From Humulus lupulus (lineage: Eukaryota; Streptophyta; Magnoliopsida; Rosales; Cannabaceae), in the NCBI RefSeq assembly GCF_963169125.1, contig NC_084799.1:105663143-105727142 (forward strand): a stretch of 64,000 bases of DNA, given 5' to 3'. The notes under the pieces are model-generated. The model saw nothing but the letters and a program-made list of their open reading frames with translations. It ran no database searches and was not told the origin of the DNA. A program made the position numbers and the translations under genes. Below, one piece after another: positions 1-11,001 of this stretch; the stretch's first letter is position 1; each line of letters begins with the position of its first letter.

Positions 1-1995
1 TAAATCACGCCTCTTTAAAAAATAAAACATAACATTTAAAATCTAAACCAAAACTCTTTAAAATTTAAACCACAATACTAAAAATTTAATTCACTAGGCT
101 AAAAATCTAAACCATATCTCTTTAAGCTATAAAACATAACATTTTAAATATAAACTAAAACTCTTTAAAATTTAAACCACAAGGCTTAAAATCTAAACCA
201 CGATTCTTTAAGCTATAAAACATAACGTTTAAAATCTAAAACAAGACTTTTTACAATTTAAACCACAAGGCTTAAAATTTATGCGAGTAGGCTAAAAATC
301 TAAACCACATCTCTTTAAACTATAAAGCATAATGTTTAAAATCTAAACCAAAACTCCATAAAATTTAAACCACAAGACTTAAAATTTAAACCACTAGACT
401 TAAAATATAAACCACATCTCTTTCAACTATAAATGATAGCAATTAAAATCTAAACCAAAACTCTTTAAAATTTAAATAACAAGACTTAAAATTTAAACCA
501 CGTCCCTTTAAACTATCAAGCATAACGTTTAAAATTTAAACTAAAACTCTTTAAAATTTAAACCACAAGGCTTAAAACCTAAACCACTTCTTTTTAAACT
601 ATAAATCATAACATTTAAAATCTAAACAAAAACTCTTTAAAAATTAAACCGTAAAGCTTAAAATTTAAACCACTAGACTTAAATAAAAGCCACGACTCTT
701 TAAACTATAAAGCATAACGTTTAAGATCTAAACTAAAACACTTTAAAATTTAAACTACAATGCTTAAAATTTAAACCACTAGGCTAAAAATCTAAACCAC
801 TCATCTTTAAACTATAAAACATAACGTTTAAAATCTAAACCAAAACTCTTTAAAATTTAAACCACAAGACTTAAAATTTAAATCACTAGGTTTAAAATCT
901 AAATCACGTCTCTTTAAATTATAAAGCATAACGTTTGAAATCTAAACTAAAACTCTTTAAAATTTAAACCACAAAATTTAAAATTTAAACCACTAGGCTT
1001 AAAATATAAATCACGACCATTTAAACTATAAAGCATAACGTTTAAAATCTAAACCAAAACTCTTAAAATCTAAACCAAAACTCTTTAAAATTTAAACCAC
1101 AAGACTTAAAATTTAAACCACTAGGCTTAAAATATAAATCACGGCCCTTTAAACTATAAAACATAACGTTTAAAATTTAAACTAAAACTCCTTAAAATTT
1201 AAACTACAAGACTTAAAATCTAAACCACGTCTCTTTAAACTATAAGGCATAAGGTTTAAAATTTGAACCATAACTTCTTAAAGTTTAAACAAGGTTTAAA
1301 ATCTAAACCACTAGTCTCAAAATCTAAACCACATCTCTTTAAACTATAAAACATATCGTTTAAAATCTAAACCAAAACTCCTTAAAATTTAAACCACAAG
1401 GCTTAAAATTTAAACCAATAGACTTAAAATCTAAACCACGTTTTTTTAAACTATAAATTTAGACTATAAAACATAATGTTTAAAATCCAAACCACAACTC
1501 CTTAAAAATTAAACCACAAGGCTTAAAATTTAAACCACTAGGCTTAAAATCTAAATCACGTCTTTTTTTAAAATCTAAAACACAACCCCTTAAAATTTAA
1601 ACTACAATGCTTAAAATTTAAACCACGACTAATTCAAATGTAAACCACAATGCTTAAAATGCAAACCACATCTCTTTAAAATATAAACCACGCCGCTTAA
1701 ATTTTTTACCACATATCTTTAAAATATAAAATACAAATCTTTAAAATCTAAACCACGGCCCTTTAAAATTTAAACTACAATGCTTAAAATGTAAACCACA
1801 AGACTTAAAAATTAAACAACAACCCATGTAAATGTGAATCATAAGGCTTAAAATGCAAACCACATCTCTTTAAAATGTAAACCACAACCCTTTAAAATTT
1901 AAACCAAAATCATTTAATATTTAAACCACAATACTTAAAATATAAATCACGTCTCTTTTTAAAATGTAAACCACAACCCTTTAAAATTTAAATCA
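1..1995. repeat. AT-rich satellite-like tandem array
   Basis: The stretch is almost entirely degenerate copies of a 21-22 bp monomer of the form AAAATTTAAACCACAAGGCTT. Monomer variants follow one another in a recurring order: a CACAAGGCTT type, a CACTAGGCTT type, a CACGTCTCTTT type, an ACTATAAAGCATAACGTTT type and a CAAAACTCTTT type. This gives a higher-order unit of about 100 bp, best followed by the CATAACGTTT variant, which recurs roughly every 100 bp to about 1480 and then decays. It contains no ORF. It is not canonical telomere repeat (TTTAGGG). The left edge lies outside the window. Confidence 0.85.
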
Positions 1996-2515
1996 TTACG
2001 TCACAAGTGGTTTACATTTGAAGGCTTGTGATTTATATTTAAAGTGTCTTTCCATTATGTGTATGGGGTTTACATTTTAAGGTTTATAATTTACATTTTA
2101 AGGCTTACCAATTAAATTTTAAAGGTTTTGGTTTACATTTTAGTAAATGCAATTCATATATTAATCAAGCTGTCTTGGTTCCCTTGGGAGTCTATACATG
2201 AACTTGGTGTCTATTTGCCACTTATGGAGAAGAGAGAAGGATCATTCCTTACTTTTGTTCTCATTTCTTCCTCTTAAGCACTTGTTTGTTGAACGCTTGA
2301 TTTCTTGTCTTGCCTTGCCTAACCAAGCACAGTAATCGCTTAAGCATGCACTTAGTTTATATTTCAAGGCTTGTGGTTTACATTTTGGAACGTGTAGTTT
2401 ACTTTTAATGATTGTGATTTATATTTTGGAACATGTAGTTTACATTGTAATGATTGTGGTATACATTTTAAGGTTTATACTTTACATTTTAAAGCTTGTG
2501 GTTAACAAACAAACA
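1996..2515. repeat. Same satellite family in inverted orientation, interrupted
   Basis: From about 2000 the monomers read as the reverse complement of the upstream array, for example GGTTTACATTTTAAGG and GGCTTGTGGTTTACA. Inverted copies occupy about 2000-2160 and about 2355-2510. Between them lies about 190 bp of unrelated sequence (2160-2350). The flip creates a large imperfect inverted repeat centred near 2000. Confidence 0.7.
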
Positions 2516-3456
2516 TACAAAGAATGAATTAAATTTGTTCAGTATCTTGAAGTAATTAATTCTTTTATCTGTGTTACCAAACACATTAAGTTCTATAAAA
2601 TTATTTTATTGATAAAGAAAAAAAAACTAGAATTTTGGGAGAAAACCAAGTAATTAAATGACTTTTCTCTCATCGCATATGATAAAAACAAGCCAACAAC
2701 CTTTACATGCCCTAAAAAAAAATTAATGGCCAAAGGAGATCGTGCATACAAGAAAAACACTGTAATAGCAAGACATCCAAACTAATGAAATTTATTACTT
2801 GTGTAAAAATATTATTTTGATTGAAACTCAAGTTCTCATGGCAAAAATCTGTCTCAGTTTCTAAGTCATTAGGATTTTTGCTTATCTTATTACCCTCTGA
2901 ATTGTACTCCATAGAAGAAACAAAACATCCATAAAAAAGAAGAAAGCATATAAATTAGCCAAAATAAACATATGCAGTTATAATGAGAATATTGTTTCTA
3001 GCTCTCTTGTCATGGATAGTTACCATCAAGTCATGAGCATCATAAAGAAGCTTCCCATTTTGTTTCTCCATTTGCAAAAACATAAAGTTTAGTTGAGAAA
3101 TTTTATCAAACACATAGATTGCACATAAAGCATTCAATATATATACACATCACAAATTATGAACCATCCCAACTCTATGAATCTCTCATTCAAAACCATG
3201 GTAATATAAAAACATTAAAACATATAAATTAGAAGAACATGTTATCAAGAGTATATGTGATAGCCACATGACCAATATATATGTCATTTAATTCATAGGC
3301 TATCAAATTAAGGAGAGCATTTTTTTTTTAACAAACTAAAAAGATGATGAACTTTGTTCTTGGTGTTAAGGAGTACATATTAGACTTCAAATAAAACTTT
3401 CAGGATGATATTATGTAATAGGCATAACGCACCTAAATTTTTTATTATCAATATCA

Positions 3457-3490
<34 letters not shown>

Positions 3491-4262
3491 ATAGGGGATT
3501 TAGTCAAAGCATCAAACACAATTAATAATACACAAAGTTTTGATTGAAGAATTTTATCAAATACTTGAACTGCACAACACAATTCATTAATAAACAATCC
3601 ATTAAACCATCAATCAAAAACATGAAATGTAAAAACATTAAAATTAACAATGGTATACTAGAAAAAAATGAATTAAAACTATTGAAAACTATAAATCCCC
3701 TTACCCAACATTAACTCAGCACACTATATCCAGAGAGAACAAAGAATGTATATATTGCTTGGATGAAGAGATAAAGTTATGAAGCAATGTGTGCATAGTT
3801 TGGATGAATCTGCTATGCTTAGTGGTGGTTGGCGACGCCAGTGGGTGTGATCAATGTTGGATGGCGATGTCAGAATGATGGAGAAGATGATGAGTCTGAA
3901 GAGTGAGAGAGTGAAAACTTGCGTACTAGTTTTTTGAATGAAAGAAGGGGTATAATTAATTTTGCACCAATCCTTGTCAGTCATTTTTTTCCTATGATTT
4001 ATCGTGTGTAGTTTTAATATTTGTTTGTAAATGCTTATCTTATATTAATCCATAATTATTTCTTTTGATTTATTGTGTTTAGTTTTATATTTGATTGTAA
4101 ATGCTTGGTTTATTTTGAGCATTAGTTTCAGAAAATAAGATAACTTCATTTGTGTTGTTGCCGGTTTTGGCAAAATAATTTAACTAATTTTGATGTTATT
4201 ATTGTGTTCACTTACTAAATTAGGAATCTACTTAGCAATAAGAATGCTTCATATTTTTGGAT
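2516..4262. other. AT-rich spacer, no gene recognised
   Basis: I see no long ORF, repeat family or RNA gene here apart from a (TA)n tract at about 3456-3492. The short open frames at 2712-3137 and 3724-3984 on the minus strand have low-complexity, AT-driven composition and no recognisable motif. Confidence 0.6.
3456..3492. repeat. (TA)n microsatellite
   Basis: Nearly uninterrupted TA dinucleotides with a few substitutions (TGTATATATACATA, then a pure TA run). Confidence 0.85.
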
Positions 4263-4265
4263 TTA

Positions 4266-5269
4266 GACTATCTCCAACCATATCACCAAGTTTGGTGTTG
4301 ACCAACACCAAATATGCCGTTATATTTTTTTTTCCATTCCAGCTACAACACCAAAAGTTACAAAAATAAAAAATATTTATTATTATATTATTTCTTAATA
4401 ATATATAATATTATTTTTATGATTATATTATTTTACTAAAATCATCACAATTATTATATACAATTAATTATTTTCATAAAAACAAAATTATTAATTAATT
4501 ACATGACAATAATACTATAAATTATTAAAACTCGATAAATTAAAATATCATAATATATATGCTAAAATAAATATTACATTACTAGAGAAAAATATTATAG
4601 TAAATTAAATCGAAAACATAACACCAACTTGAAAAGATTAATGAAATTATACTAATTCTCCGAATAGTATATTCGTCTCACATATATTCAATTAATGCAT
4701 TTTGAAGTTCAATATTATGATTATCATCTTTCAGGTTTATGTTATTGCTTTCGGTTTGATATTCAGTGTATTTGATTTTAACTTTGAATGTATGTTTAAG
4801 TTTATAATATTTTATTGTAATGTTTTAAGTTTGTAATAATGTTTTATTGTATTTTGTTAGATGTTTATTCAATTAATTTCAGTGTTAATCTTTATTTTGT
4901 TTTAAGTATAAATATTAACTAAAAAGTTAAAAAAATATACAAAAGATTATTATAATTTTTGTATTAATTAAGAAAAAATTAATAACACTTTCATAAACAA
5001 TTTAACCCACTCAAAATAAACTCATACAAAATAAACCAATTTTTTAAACTTTATTAACATAAATAACAATATATATATATAAATATATATATATTTAAAA
5101 ATTATAAAATATAATATAATATAATAACTATAAATATATATATCGTAGTTACAGCGCCATTGTATATATCCAGTGCAGTGTAGCTACTACTGCATATATG
5201 CATATATATCAGTGGTCCCTTGGAGGAAAATTTAGACTGCATCACCAAATATGGTGCTCGGAGATGGCC
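4266..5269. mobile_element. Non-autonomous PIF/Harbinger-like element (about 1.0 kb)
   Basis: The left end GACTATCTCC and the reverse complement of the right end, GGCCATCTCC, form a terminal inverted repeat (8 of 10 match). They are followed inward by related CACCAAATATGG-type subterminal sequence. The element is flanked on both sides by TTA (4263-4265 and 5270-5272), the three-base target duplication expected of PIF/Harbinger transposons. The 1-kb interior is very AT-rich, with no transposase frame, so any mobility would depend on enzymes supplied elsewhere. The superfamily call rests on ends and target duplication only. Confidence 0.72.
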
Positions 5270-5272
5270 TTA

Positions 5273-5786
5273 GTTGTCAAGATAAGGGATTAATTAGCCT
5301 AAAGCTTGATGGGAATTTCAAGGATTATGCAGTATGAATTTGTTGTAAAGCAACAGAACATGTCTCCTGGCTGGTGTTCTTCTTCTGTGTATAATGTAGT
5401 TGCAGTACTACAATTATATGGCTGAGACTCCATTTGCTCTACTGGGTTCACAGAATCGTTCAAAAGCAACAACAAAGAGAGAATGTTTTCAATAATCTAA
5501 CAATCTTACTATTTTTTTAAATTGTAATAAATAATTATTGTTAGAATAAAAATAATAAATATGATTAATATTCTAAATAATGTAAAAAAGGAATTATACA
5601 TTTTATGCTAACAAATTTTCTATTCTCTTGTGGTTTTTTAATATTATTTGATCAATATTCTAAATAAAGTAAAAACAATTATAAATACACTTTATGCTAA
5701 CAAATTTTCTATGCCCCTCTTCATTCTCACCATGCCCCTTTTGAGGGTATTCAAGGAAGTCGTGAAGGGTCTACCTATTATGTGAT
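5273..5786. other. Spacer, no gene recognised
   Basis: AT-rich DNA without ORFs or recognised repeats. The last five bases (5782-5786, GTGAT) are the left target duplication of the solo LTR that starts at 5787. Confidence 0.5.
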
Positions 5787-6676
5787 TGATAAACGAGTTT
5801 TAGGCTCGTTTAGGATCTAGTTTTTAGGTAGGTTTTCATGAGTTTAGGGTTATTTTATTGCGGAATTATGCTTGTTTGTTCATGTTTCAGGTTTTCCATG
5901 CTAAGTTGGTGAAAAGAGTGGAATGAAGTGAAAGTGGAAGAAAATAGAGTTAATTTGGAGAAAATAGTGTTTTTTGGGAGCAATATGTCAGAGATGTGAT
6001 ACTGTTAATAGCGCTACATCGCTAGCAAAGAGGCGCTACAGCGCTAGAAAGGAGATATTCGAACATGTCGATTCTGTCAATAGCGCCCCAGTGCTACAAA
6101 GCAAGTGCTACAGTGCTATCAAGACTAGAAGATTAGCTCTACAACGCTACATCAAGGGCGCTACAACGCTAGTGAAACAATTTTTAGGGAATTTTGGCTC
6201 TGATTACAGCGCTACAACGCTCAAGACATAGCGCCATAGCGCTATCAACGTGTTTTTTCAGATTTTTAGCCACTTTTTGAAGGAAAAAATAGTTTTTTCA
6301 CTTGGGAGCCTTGGAAAACTATTTAAGGAACATTATTCTGCGATTTTTGATAAGCAGTTCTAGTTTGAAAAACCCTAGATTTAGAAAAGGCTGCTGTAAT
6401 TAGATTTCTTTTTCATTTGAATTCTTTAGGTTATTTTCTATTGATAATATCTTGAAGTTTATTTTCATCATGTTATCTATGAACTAATTTTTTTTATCTA
6501 GGGATTAATGTAGTCATTGGGATTTCTATTTAATTTTATTATGATATTCTATTGATACTTCTTCTCTATTCTAATCTATATGATGTTTGTTTAATGCTAG
6601 TAAATACTTGATCACTATTTACTTGATTTAATGGTTTTGATTCAAAATTTGAAAGATGAGAATTGAATATGCTATA
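5787..6676 (+). mobile_element. Solo LTR, left part (split by a nested element)
   Basis: The LTR starts TGATAAACGAG directly after GTGAT. Its right part resumes at 24017 and ends ATAGATCA at 24520, followed by GTGAT (24521-24525). That is a perfect 5-bp target duplication around a TG...CA repeat of about 1.39 kb. No internal region is present, so it is a solo LTR left by recombination. A TATTTAAGG-like box near 6321, the following AAAACCCTAG leader and a late CGTGGGAACGATACTC motif (about 24447) are familiar from plant Athila/Tat-type gypsy LTRs, so the + orientation is likely. Confidence 0.82.
5993..6245. repeat. Cluster of short GCGCTA palindromic motifs in the solo LTR
   Basis: At least seven variants of GCGCTACAGCGCTA or AGCGCTATAGCGCT are scattered over 250 bp, upstream of the presumed TATA box. 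The cluster is GC-rich inside an otherwise AT-rich LTR. The 85-residue open frame over it is a by-product of the repetition. Confidence 0.8.
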
Positions 6677-6887
6677 TGTTATCCCCGTTTCCTGTCAGGC
6701 GCCCGGATCCGCGTTTCAGGCCCATAGGCTAGCCAAACGAGTTTGGGCCCAGCCCAGGCCTGTTTGGCAAGAAGTATAATAGATATCAACGACCCCATTT
6801 CAGGGAGTATTGTCCGGGATAGTCATCCAGGAAGTGGTATGTTTGGCTTCCGGATAACAGTCGGGATCAACATGGGTGATCTCGCTT

Positions 6888-6983
6888 GGTAAACGGTCCG
6901 GGCTCCTGGTAAATGGTCCGGGCCCATGGTAAACGTTACGGGACCTCGAAAAACGGAGAGGGACATGGGTAAACGAACCCGGG
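6888..6983. repeat. Four tandem GGTAAAYGGTCCGGG motifs in the LTR
   Basis: Copies read GGTAAACGGTCCGGGC, GGTAAATGGTCCGGGC, GGTAAACGTTACGGG and GGTAAACGAACCCGGG, spaced about 20-45 bp apart. The 3' LTR has the same set at about 23311-23405, and further copies lie just outside it at about 22926-22962. Confidence 0.75.
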
Positions 6984-7353
6984 TTAGTTCTCCAAGGTTG
7001 GCAGGATAAAGCATCCGTGACCCTGACTTCTTCACAGGAAGCGTGGGAGTAGTCCCCACGTTTCCCCTGAAGAAAAGGCCACCTCGGGATTGTACGCTGT
7101 TGGTTCAGATCTGCACAGTCACTGATCTAACCGATCTTGTCCCCTAAATCTGCCTCGTAACTCGAAATGCCCAGAACAAAGCTCCAATTTGTTGCATGAT
7201 AGATATGGTTTGGGCTGGCCCAGTGGGTTCAGATTAATATTTTTCTTTTATGTTTTAATCCTCTGCATTGGGCTTCCGATAGAGGAGCCAGCAGTATTTA
7301 TACCTTTATTGGGCCCGGGTCAGCCCGGTCCAAGCTCAGTGCACTTGTGAACC

Positions 7354-7360
7354 TATAAAT
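7354..7360 (+). promoter_or_regulatory. TATA box of the Tat-like LTR
   Basis: TATAAAT in the context AACCTATAAATACGTGCAA, conserved at 23775-23781 in the 3' LTR. This marks the probable U3/R boundary region and the direction of element transcription. Confidence 0.65.
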
Positions 7361-7654
7361 ACGTGCAATAGAGCATTGGAGAAGGGATCTCCTTTTGGCG
7401 TGTATACAGTTACTCTGCTGAAACTTGTAGAAAACTCCATTGTTTTAGATTCTTGAAGCTCTAATACAACTGTCTCGTGGACTAAGGATCGTTAACACCC
7501 CAACCACGTAAAACTTTGGCTTACAACTTCTAAACCCTTTCTCTCCAGTCTCTCTTAATTTTTATTATTGTAGTTTTCGAAAAACTCGGTAAACATTTTG
7601 GTGCTTTCATTGAGAGCCTGAGAAAGCTAGTGTTGACATCAAACCTCTACAACA

Positions 7655-8749
7655 ATGGTGAACACAAGACACACCACTTTCGACCCTACTAACCCAGAAC
7701 AGGGCAATGGAGAGCCATTGCCCACCCAACCTCTCCCTCAAAGTCCGCCCGAGGACATTCCCAATCAAATGTCCTAGCCTGACGAGTCGTAGAACTACGA
7801 AGGTGGAGCGGAGTATGAGGAGGACTAATACGATGAAGAGGAGGAGAATGAGGGGGAATACCACGATGAATTTGAGGATGCAAGAGTCCCTCCAAGCCTT
7901 GCAGGCTTTCATAGCCGCCCAGGGTCCGGCAACCAATCCCCCAGCTGGCCTGCCTCCGGGAGCACAACCGCCCGCTCCGCAGGCCAGAACCGGCGTCCCT
8001 AAGGACGCAGTGTCGACGCCTCCTCCGGGACAGGCTCCTGAGCAAGGCCCAGGAAACCCGGACCGAGAGAAAAAGAAGGCCGGGGCAAGAACCCAGAGGA
8101 AAAACCCTCCCGTTCAGAGAACCGGGACCCGTCCCCAGCCGCTCCCTAGGAAAGAGAAGGCGCGCCTCATCCCAGGACAGAACCGCCCGACCAATCCGCA
8201 AGGGACGCAGCCACAGGGTACAAGGCCCTAGTATGCCCCAAGGAAAGCCGGACGGGAGAGGTCTTTACATCCCAGTGATTCAATGAACAAAAGCCACCGG
8301 GAGTGCCCACGTAATGACGAGCACCATGCCCTCAGCTCTGGGGACGATACATCTCGGGTAGACCTGCGCGATGGGTTGAATGCTCGGAAGGAACGGGCAC
8401 CATGCCCGCAAGGAAAAGATCCACCCCTGAGATGGTGACCGTAGGAACAACATCAACGACAGGAGGAACGAGAGTGTTCCCCTAGAAGATGGCATGGCCA
8501 GGCAGCTCATGGAGAAGTTGGCCGCCTTGAAAAAGGTCACGGACCACTTGGTCCGCAAACAGGAAGGAGAAGACACCGATTCTGATGAGGAGGACAAAGA
8601 GCCCTGTGCGAGGCACATTTTGGGCGCCCTGCTCCCCAAGGGATTCAAGATGCTGAGTCTGACTGCCTACACCAGGAACACTGACCCCAGGGATCATCTG
8701 TCCCGGTATAACCAACTAATGACCGTGGCCCATGTTAGTGACGACGGAA
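7655..8749 (+). pseudogene. gag: gag, N-terminal part (Tat-like element), broken
   Basis: The frame opens at ATG 7655, 59 nt after the LTR. It reads through a Pro/Gln-rich start, then a very acidic Glu/Asp/Tyr-rich stretch interrupted by stop codons near 7774-7830. After further shifts, the frame from 8494 is clean. It encodes a helical segment with KKVTDHLVRKQ, an acidic linker, and the conserved gag start around YTRNTDPRDHLSRYNQ. That frame runs straight into the nested insertion at 8750 and resumes after it at 17700, so one gag was split by transposition. Gag forms the particle shell that packages element RNA in the cytoplasm. The stops mean this copy cannot make a full Gag. Confidence 0.72.
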
Positions 8750-10986
8750 TGTAACGACCCAAAATCGCTATTAAGGCTTAAGGGCCTTGATTAGTGTGCC
8801 AGGAGGGCATGTTGGGATTTATGTGTGATTTTATGAGTTAAATGCATGGTTATGATTTAAAGCATGTTATTTGACTAATTGTTTATCTGAGATGCATGAC
8901 TATGTGTATTAGTATGCATGTAGGCCCTGATTGTGTTTGAAGGGCATAATTGTAATTTTAGCCGCTGAGGGCATATATGTGATAATTGTATTCCGTGATT
9001 TGTACCACGTGAGTGTGGTGGTATTATTTTGATGCACGTGCCGAGACGGTCCTAGAGAGCAAATTAACTTAAGAGTCACAACGGGATTTCTATACCCGGC
9101 TCGGGAGGAGCCTAGGGGTACTTCGGGAATTTTATGGCTAAGATTGAGATTTAGCGGGTAATGGTTATTGGCGATTGAGTAACCTGGGTAACCATTAGTT
9201 ACTACTTAGAGTAACAAGTTCTAGATAGAAAATGGTAGAAATGAAATAGAAGTAAAAGGACTTAAGTGCCCTTGAGGTTAGTTGGGAAAGGATAGGCAAG
9301 GAGGGGTAAAATGGTCATTTGGCTGGGAATTGGATATATGGCAGCTGGGTATTAAGGGGTACACGGTTTGGGGCTTGGTCATTTGATGCTTTGATAATTT
9401 GAAGAGAAGAAGAAGGAGAGGGAAAAAGCTAGGGCATGAAGAAGAAGAAGGGAGCTGAAACTTGAAGACTAAGGGGATGAACCAAGGAAGCTTAAGGTTG
9501 GATTCTTGATTGAGGTAAGAGTTTTAAACATCCTTGGGTTTTCTTTTCTGTTGTGGTTTAAGATTTTGAAGCCATGGTTTAGGTTTGTCAAGCTTGGGTT
9601 GTGTTTTTGGCCTTTGGGTTTGAGTTTTCTGAAATTTGGAATCAAATGGGTGATTTTGAGTGTGATTGTGTTATTGAGTTGGGTTATGATGTTTATGGGT
9701 TGATGTATGGTCTATTTGGAGTTTTGAGTTGGTTTTGGAGCTTGGGTGTGAGTTTGGGACGATTTGGGAGGTTTTAGCTCGGAGAAAATGCAGGGGAAAA
9801 ACCCAGAATTCTGGGTCTGCGAAGGCGTGCCGCGACACAGGTTTTTCGTGCCGCGGCGAAGGAGTCCCTGACTGATGTGTGCCGCGGCACAAGAAAGTTG
9901 TGCCGCGGCACAAGGCAAATTTCAGGTTCACATTTTTGGCAATTTTAGGCCTTTGCTCCGGGGGTTCGGGGGATGTCTCCGGGGTGTTGTTTTAAGGTTT
10001 TAGAGGTCCCGAGAGTGCGGGATTGGTCCCGGGAAGTGGTTTTGGGTTGATTAGTATTGAGGGATGTTTCTTGTGTGTTGTGACTAGGTTGTTGGTGAGG
10101 CTCGTGCTAGAGGACCGTGCTCGCGGCTTTAGTGCATCAGGAGGCTCGGAATACAGGTAAGAAAACTATAACACCCGAGGTTAGGGCATGGCCCCAGATT
10201 GTATTATGTGAAAATGTTTAACCTTAAATGAATCATGATGTGTGTGAATGATTATTTCAAATGTACTATATGTGTGATTATGATGAAATGAACGGCAAGG
10301 GCCGAGTACGGCGTAAGCCGGGGCGGCCGTGGGCCGAAAGTAACACCTAGCACATAGGATGCTATAATCAGGGCGGGGCCCGGTGGATACATGTGTTATG
10401 CTATATTCAGGGTGGGACCCAAGGGATACATGAGTTATCCTCGCGGTGAGAACCGATACCCCAGGCTTCGGTAAGGCTCTGGGGCGGCTTGGCCGTGTTT
10501 GTTTAGTCTAATGATTGACTTGTTTATTGTGGATTATCTGTTATGATAAATTGTATACATTGCATATGTTATGTTCTGCATGAGTTTTCTTGCTGGGCTT
10601 CGGCTCACGGGTGCTCTGTGTTGCAGGTAAGGGCAATGACTGAGTCAACCAACCATGAGTACGGAGAGCGTGAAGCGACGCGTACATGTTTGGCCTGCCC
10701 GACTGCTTTGGTTGGGGGTTTATTCGAAAATGGATGTAATAATCTATGATTTTATGATTTCTTAACTGTAACCTTATTTCAAGATATGATCAGTTTTCAA
10801 ACCTTATTTTGGGATCCCAAATGTTTAATGATAGAAGTTTTAATGAAACGACGCATTTTCAAAGATTACAGCCTTAACTTTTAATTAGTCACAATTTTGC
10901 TCAAAACCTCGGTTAGCGAGTTCATTGCACACTATTTCGCCTTCAAAACTCACTTAGTAACGGCTCTAAGGAAGTAGGGCGTTACA
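8750..10986 (+). repeat. 5' LTR of the young LARD-like element
   Basis: TGTAACGACCC...GGGCGTTACA, 2237 bp. It holds a purine-rich leader near 9400-9500 followed by a GGTAAG splice-donor-like site (about 9513). A palindromic GTGCCGCGGCAC cluster, an imperfect about 45-bp tandem (about 10351-10440) and CAGGTAAG donors near 10154 and 10624 follow. Short open frames at 9506 and 10543 recur identically in the 3' LTR and are not genes. Confidence 0.92.
9827..9911. repeat. Four GTGCCGCGGCAC palindromes in the 5' LTR
   Basis: Copies sit at 9827 (one base changed), 9848 (right end altered), 9879 and 9900; the last two are perfect 12-bp palindromes. They form a GC-rich island between AT- and T-rich LTR sequence. 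Confidence 0.9.
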
Positions 10987-10989
10987 ACT

Positions 10990-11001
10990 TGGTATCAGAG
11001 C
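10990..11001 (+). promoter_or_regulatory. Primer-binding site (initiator tRNA-Met type)
   Basis: TGGTATCAGAGC, three bases after the 5' LTR, complementary to the 3' end of plant initiator tRNA-Met. It primes minus-strand DNA synthesis. Confidence 0.9.

Larger units (their letters stand above)
6677..7595 (+). repeat. 5' LTR of the Tat-like element
   Basis: Begins TGTTATCCCCG and ends GGTAAACA. It contains a fourfold GGTAAAYGGTCCGGG-type motif (6888-6983) and a TATA box (7354-7360). It is directly followed by TTTTGGTGCTTTCATTGAG, the presumed primer-binding region; this is not tRNA-Met type and I did not match it to a tRNA. Confidence 0.88.

Noticed and set aside
1..1995. Telomere-like or interstitial telomeric repeat
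   Set aside because: The TAAACC words resemble CCCTAAA superficially, but no run of the heptamer is present.
3724..3984. 86-codon minus-strand frame as a host gene
   Set aside because: No motif, no supporting promoter or neighbours, and composition like the surrounding AT-rich spacer.
5974..6231. 85-codon frame with repeated SAT-type residues
   Set aside because: It translates the GCGCTA motif cluster of the solo LTR.
5993..6245. CRISPR-like array
   Set aside because: Motifs are short, irregularly spaced and inside a plant LTR; there are no uniform repeats with spacers.
7607..8231. Overlapping frames of 109-174 codons on both strands
   Set aside because: They are shadows of the GC-rich gag N-terminal region; the true frame is the one from 7655, with stops.
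9506..10749. Frames of 65-86 codons duplicated at 16182-17457
   Set aside because: They lie inside the LTRs and appear twice only because the LTRs are identical; the composition is not protein-like.
10990..11001. tRNA gene fragment
   Set aside because: It is the 12-base primer-binding site complementary to tRNA-Met, with no tRNA body around it; the same applies to 42688 and 57864.
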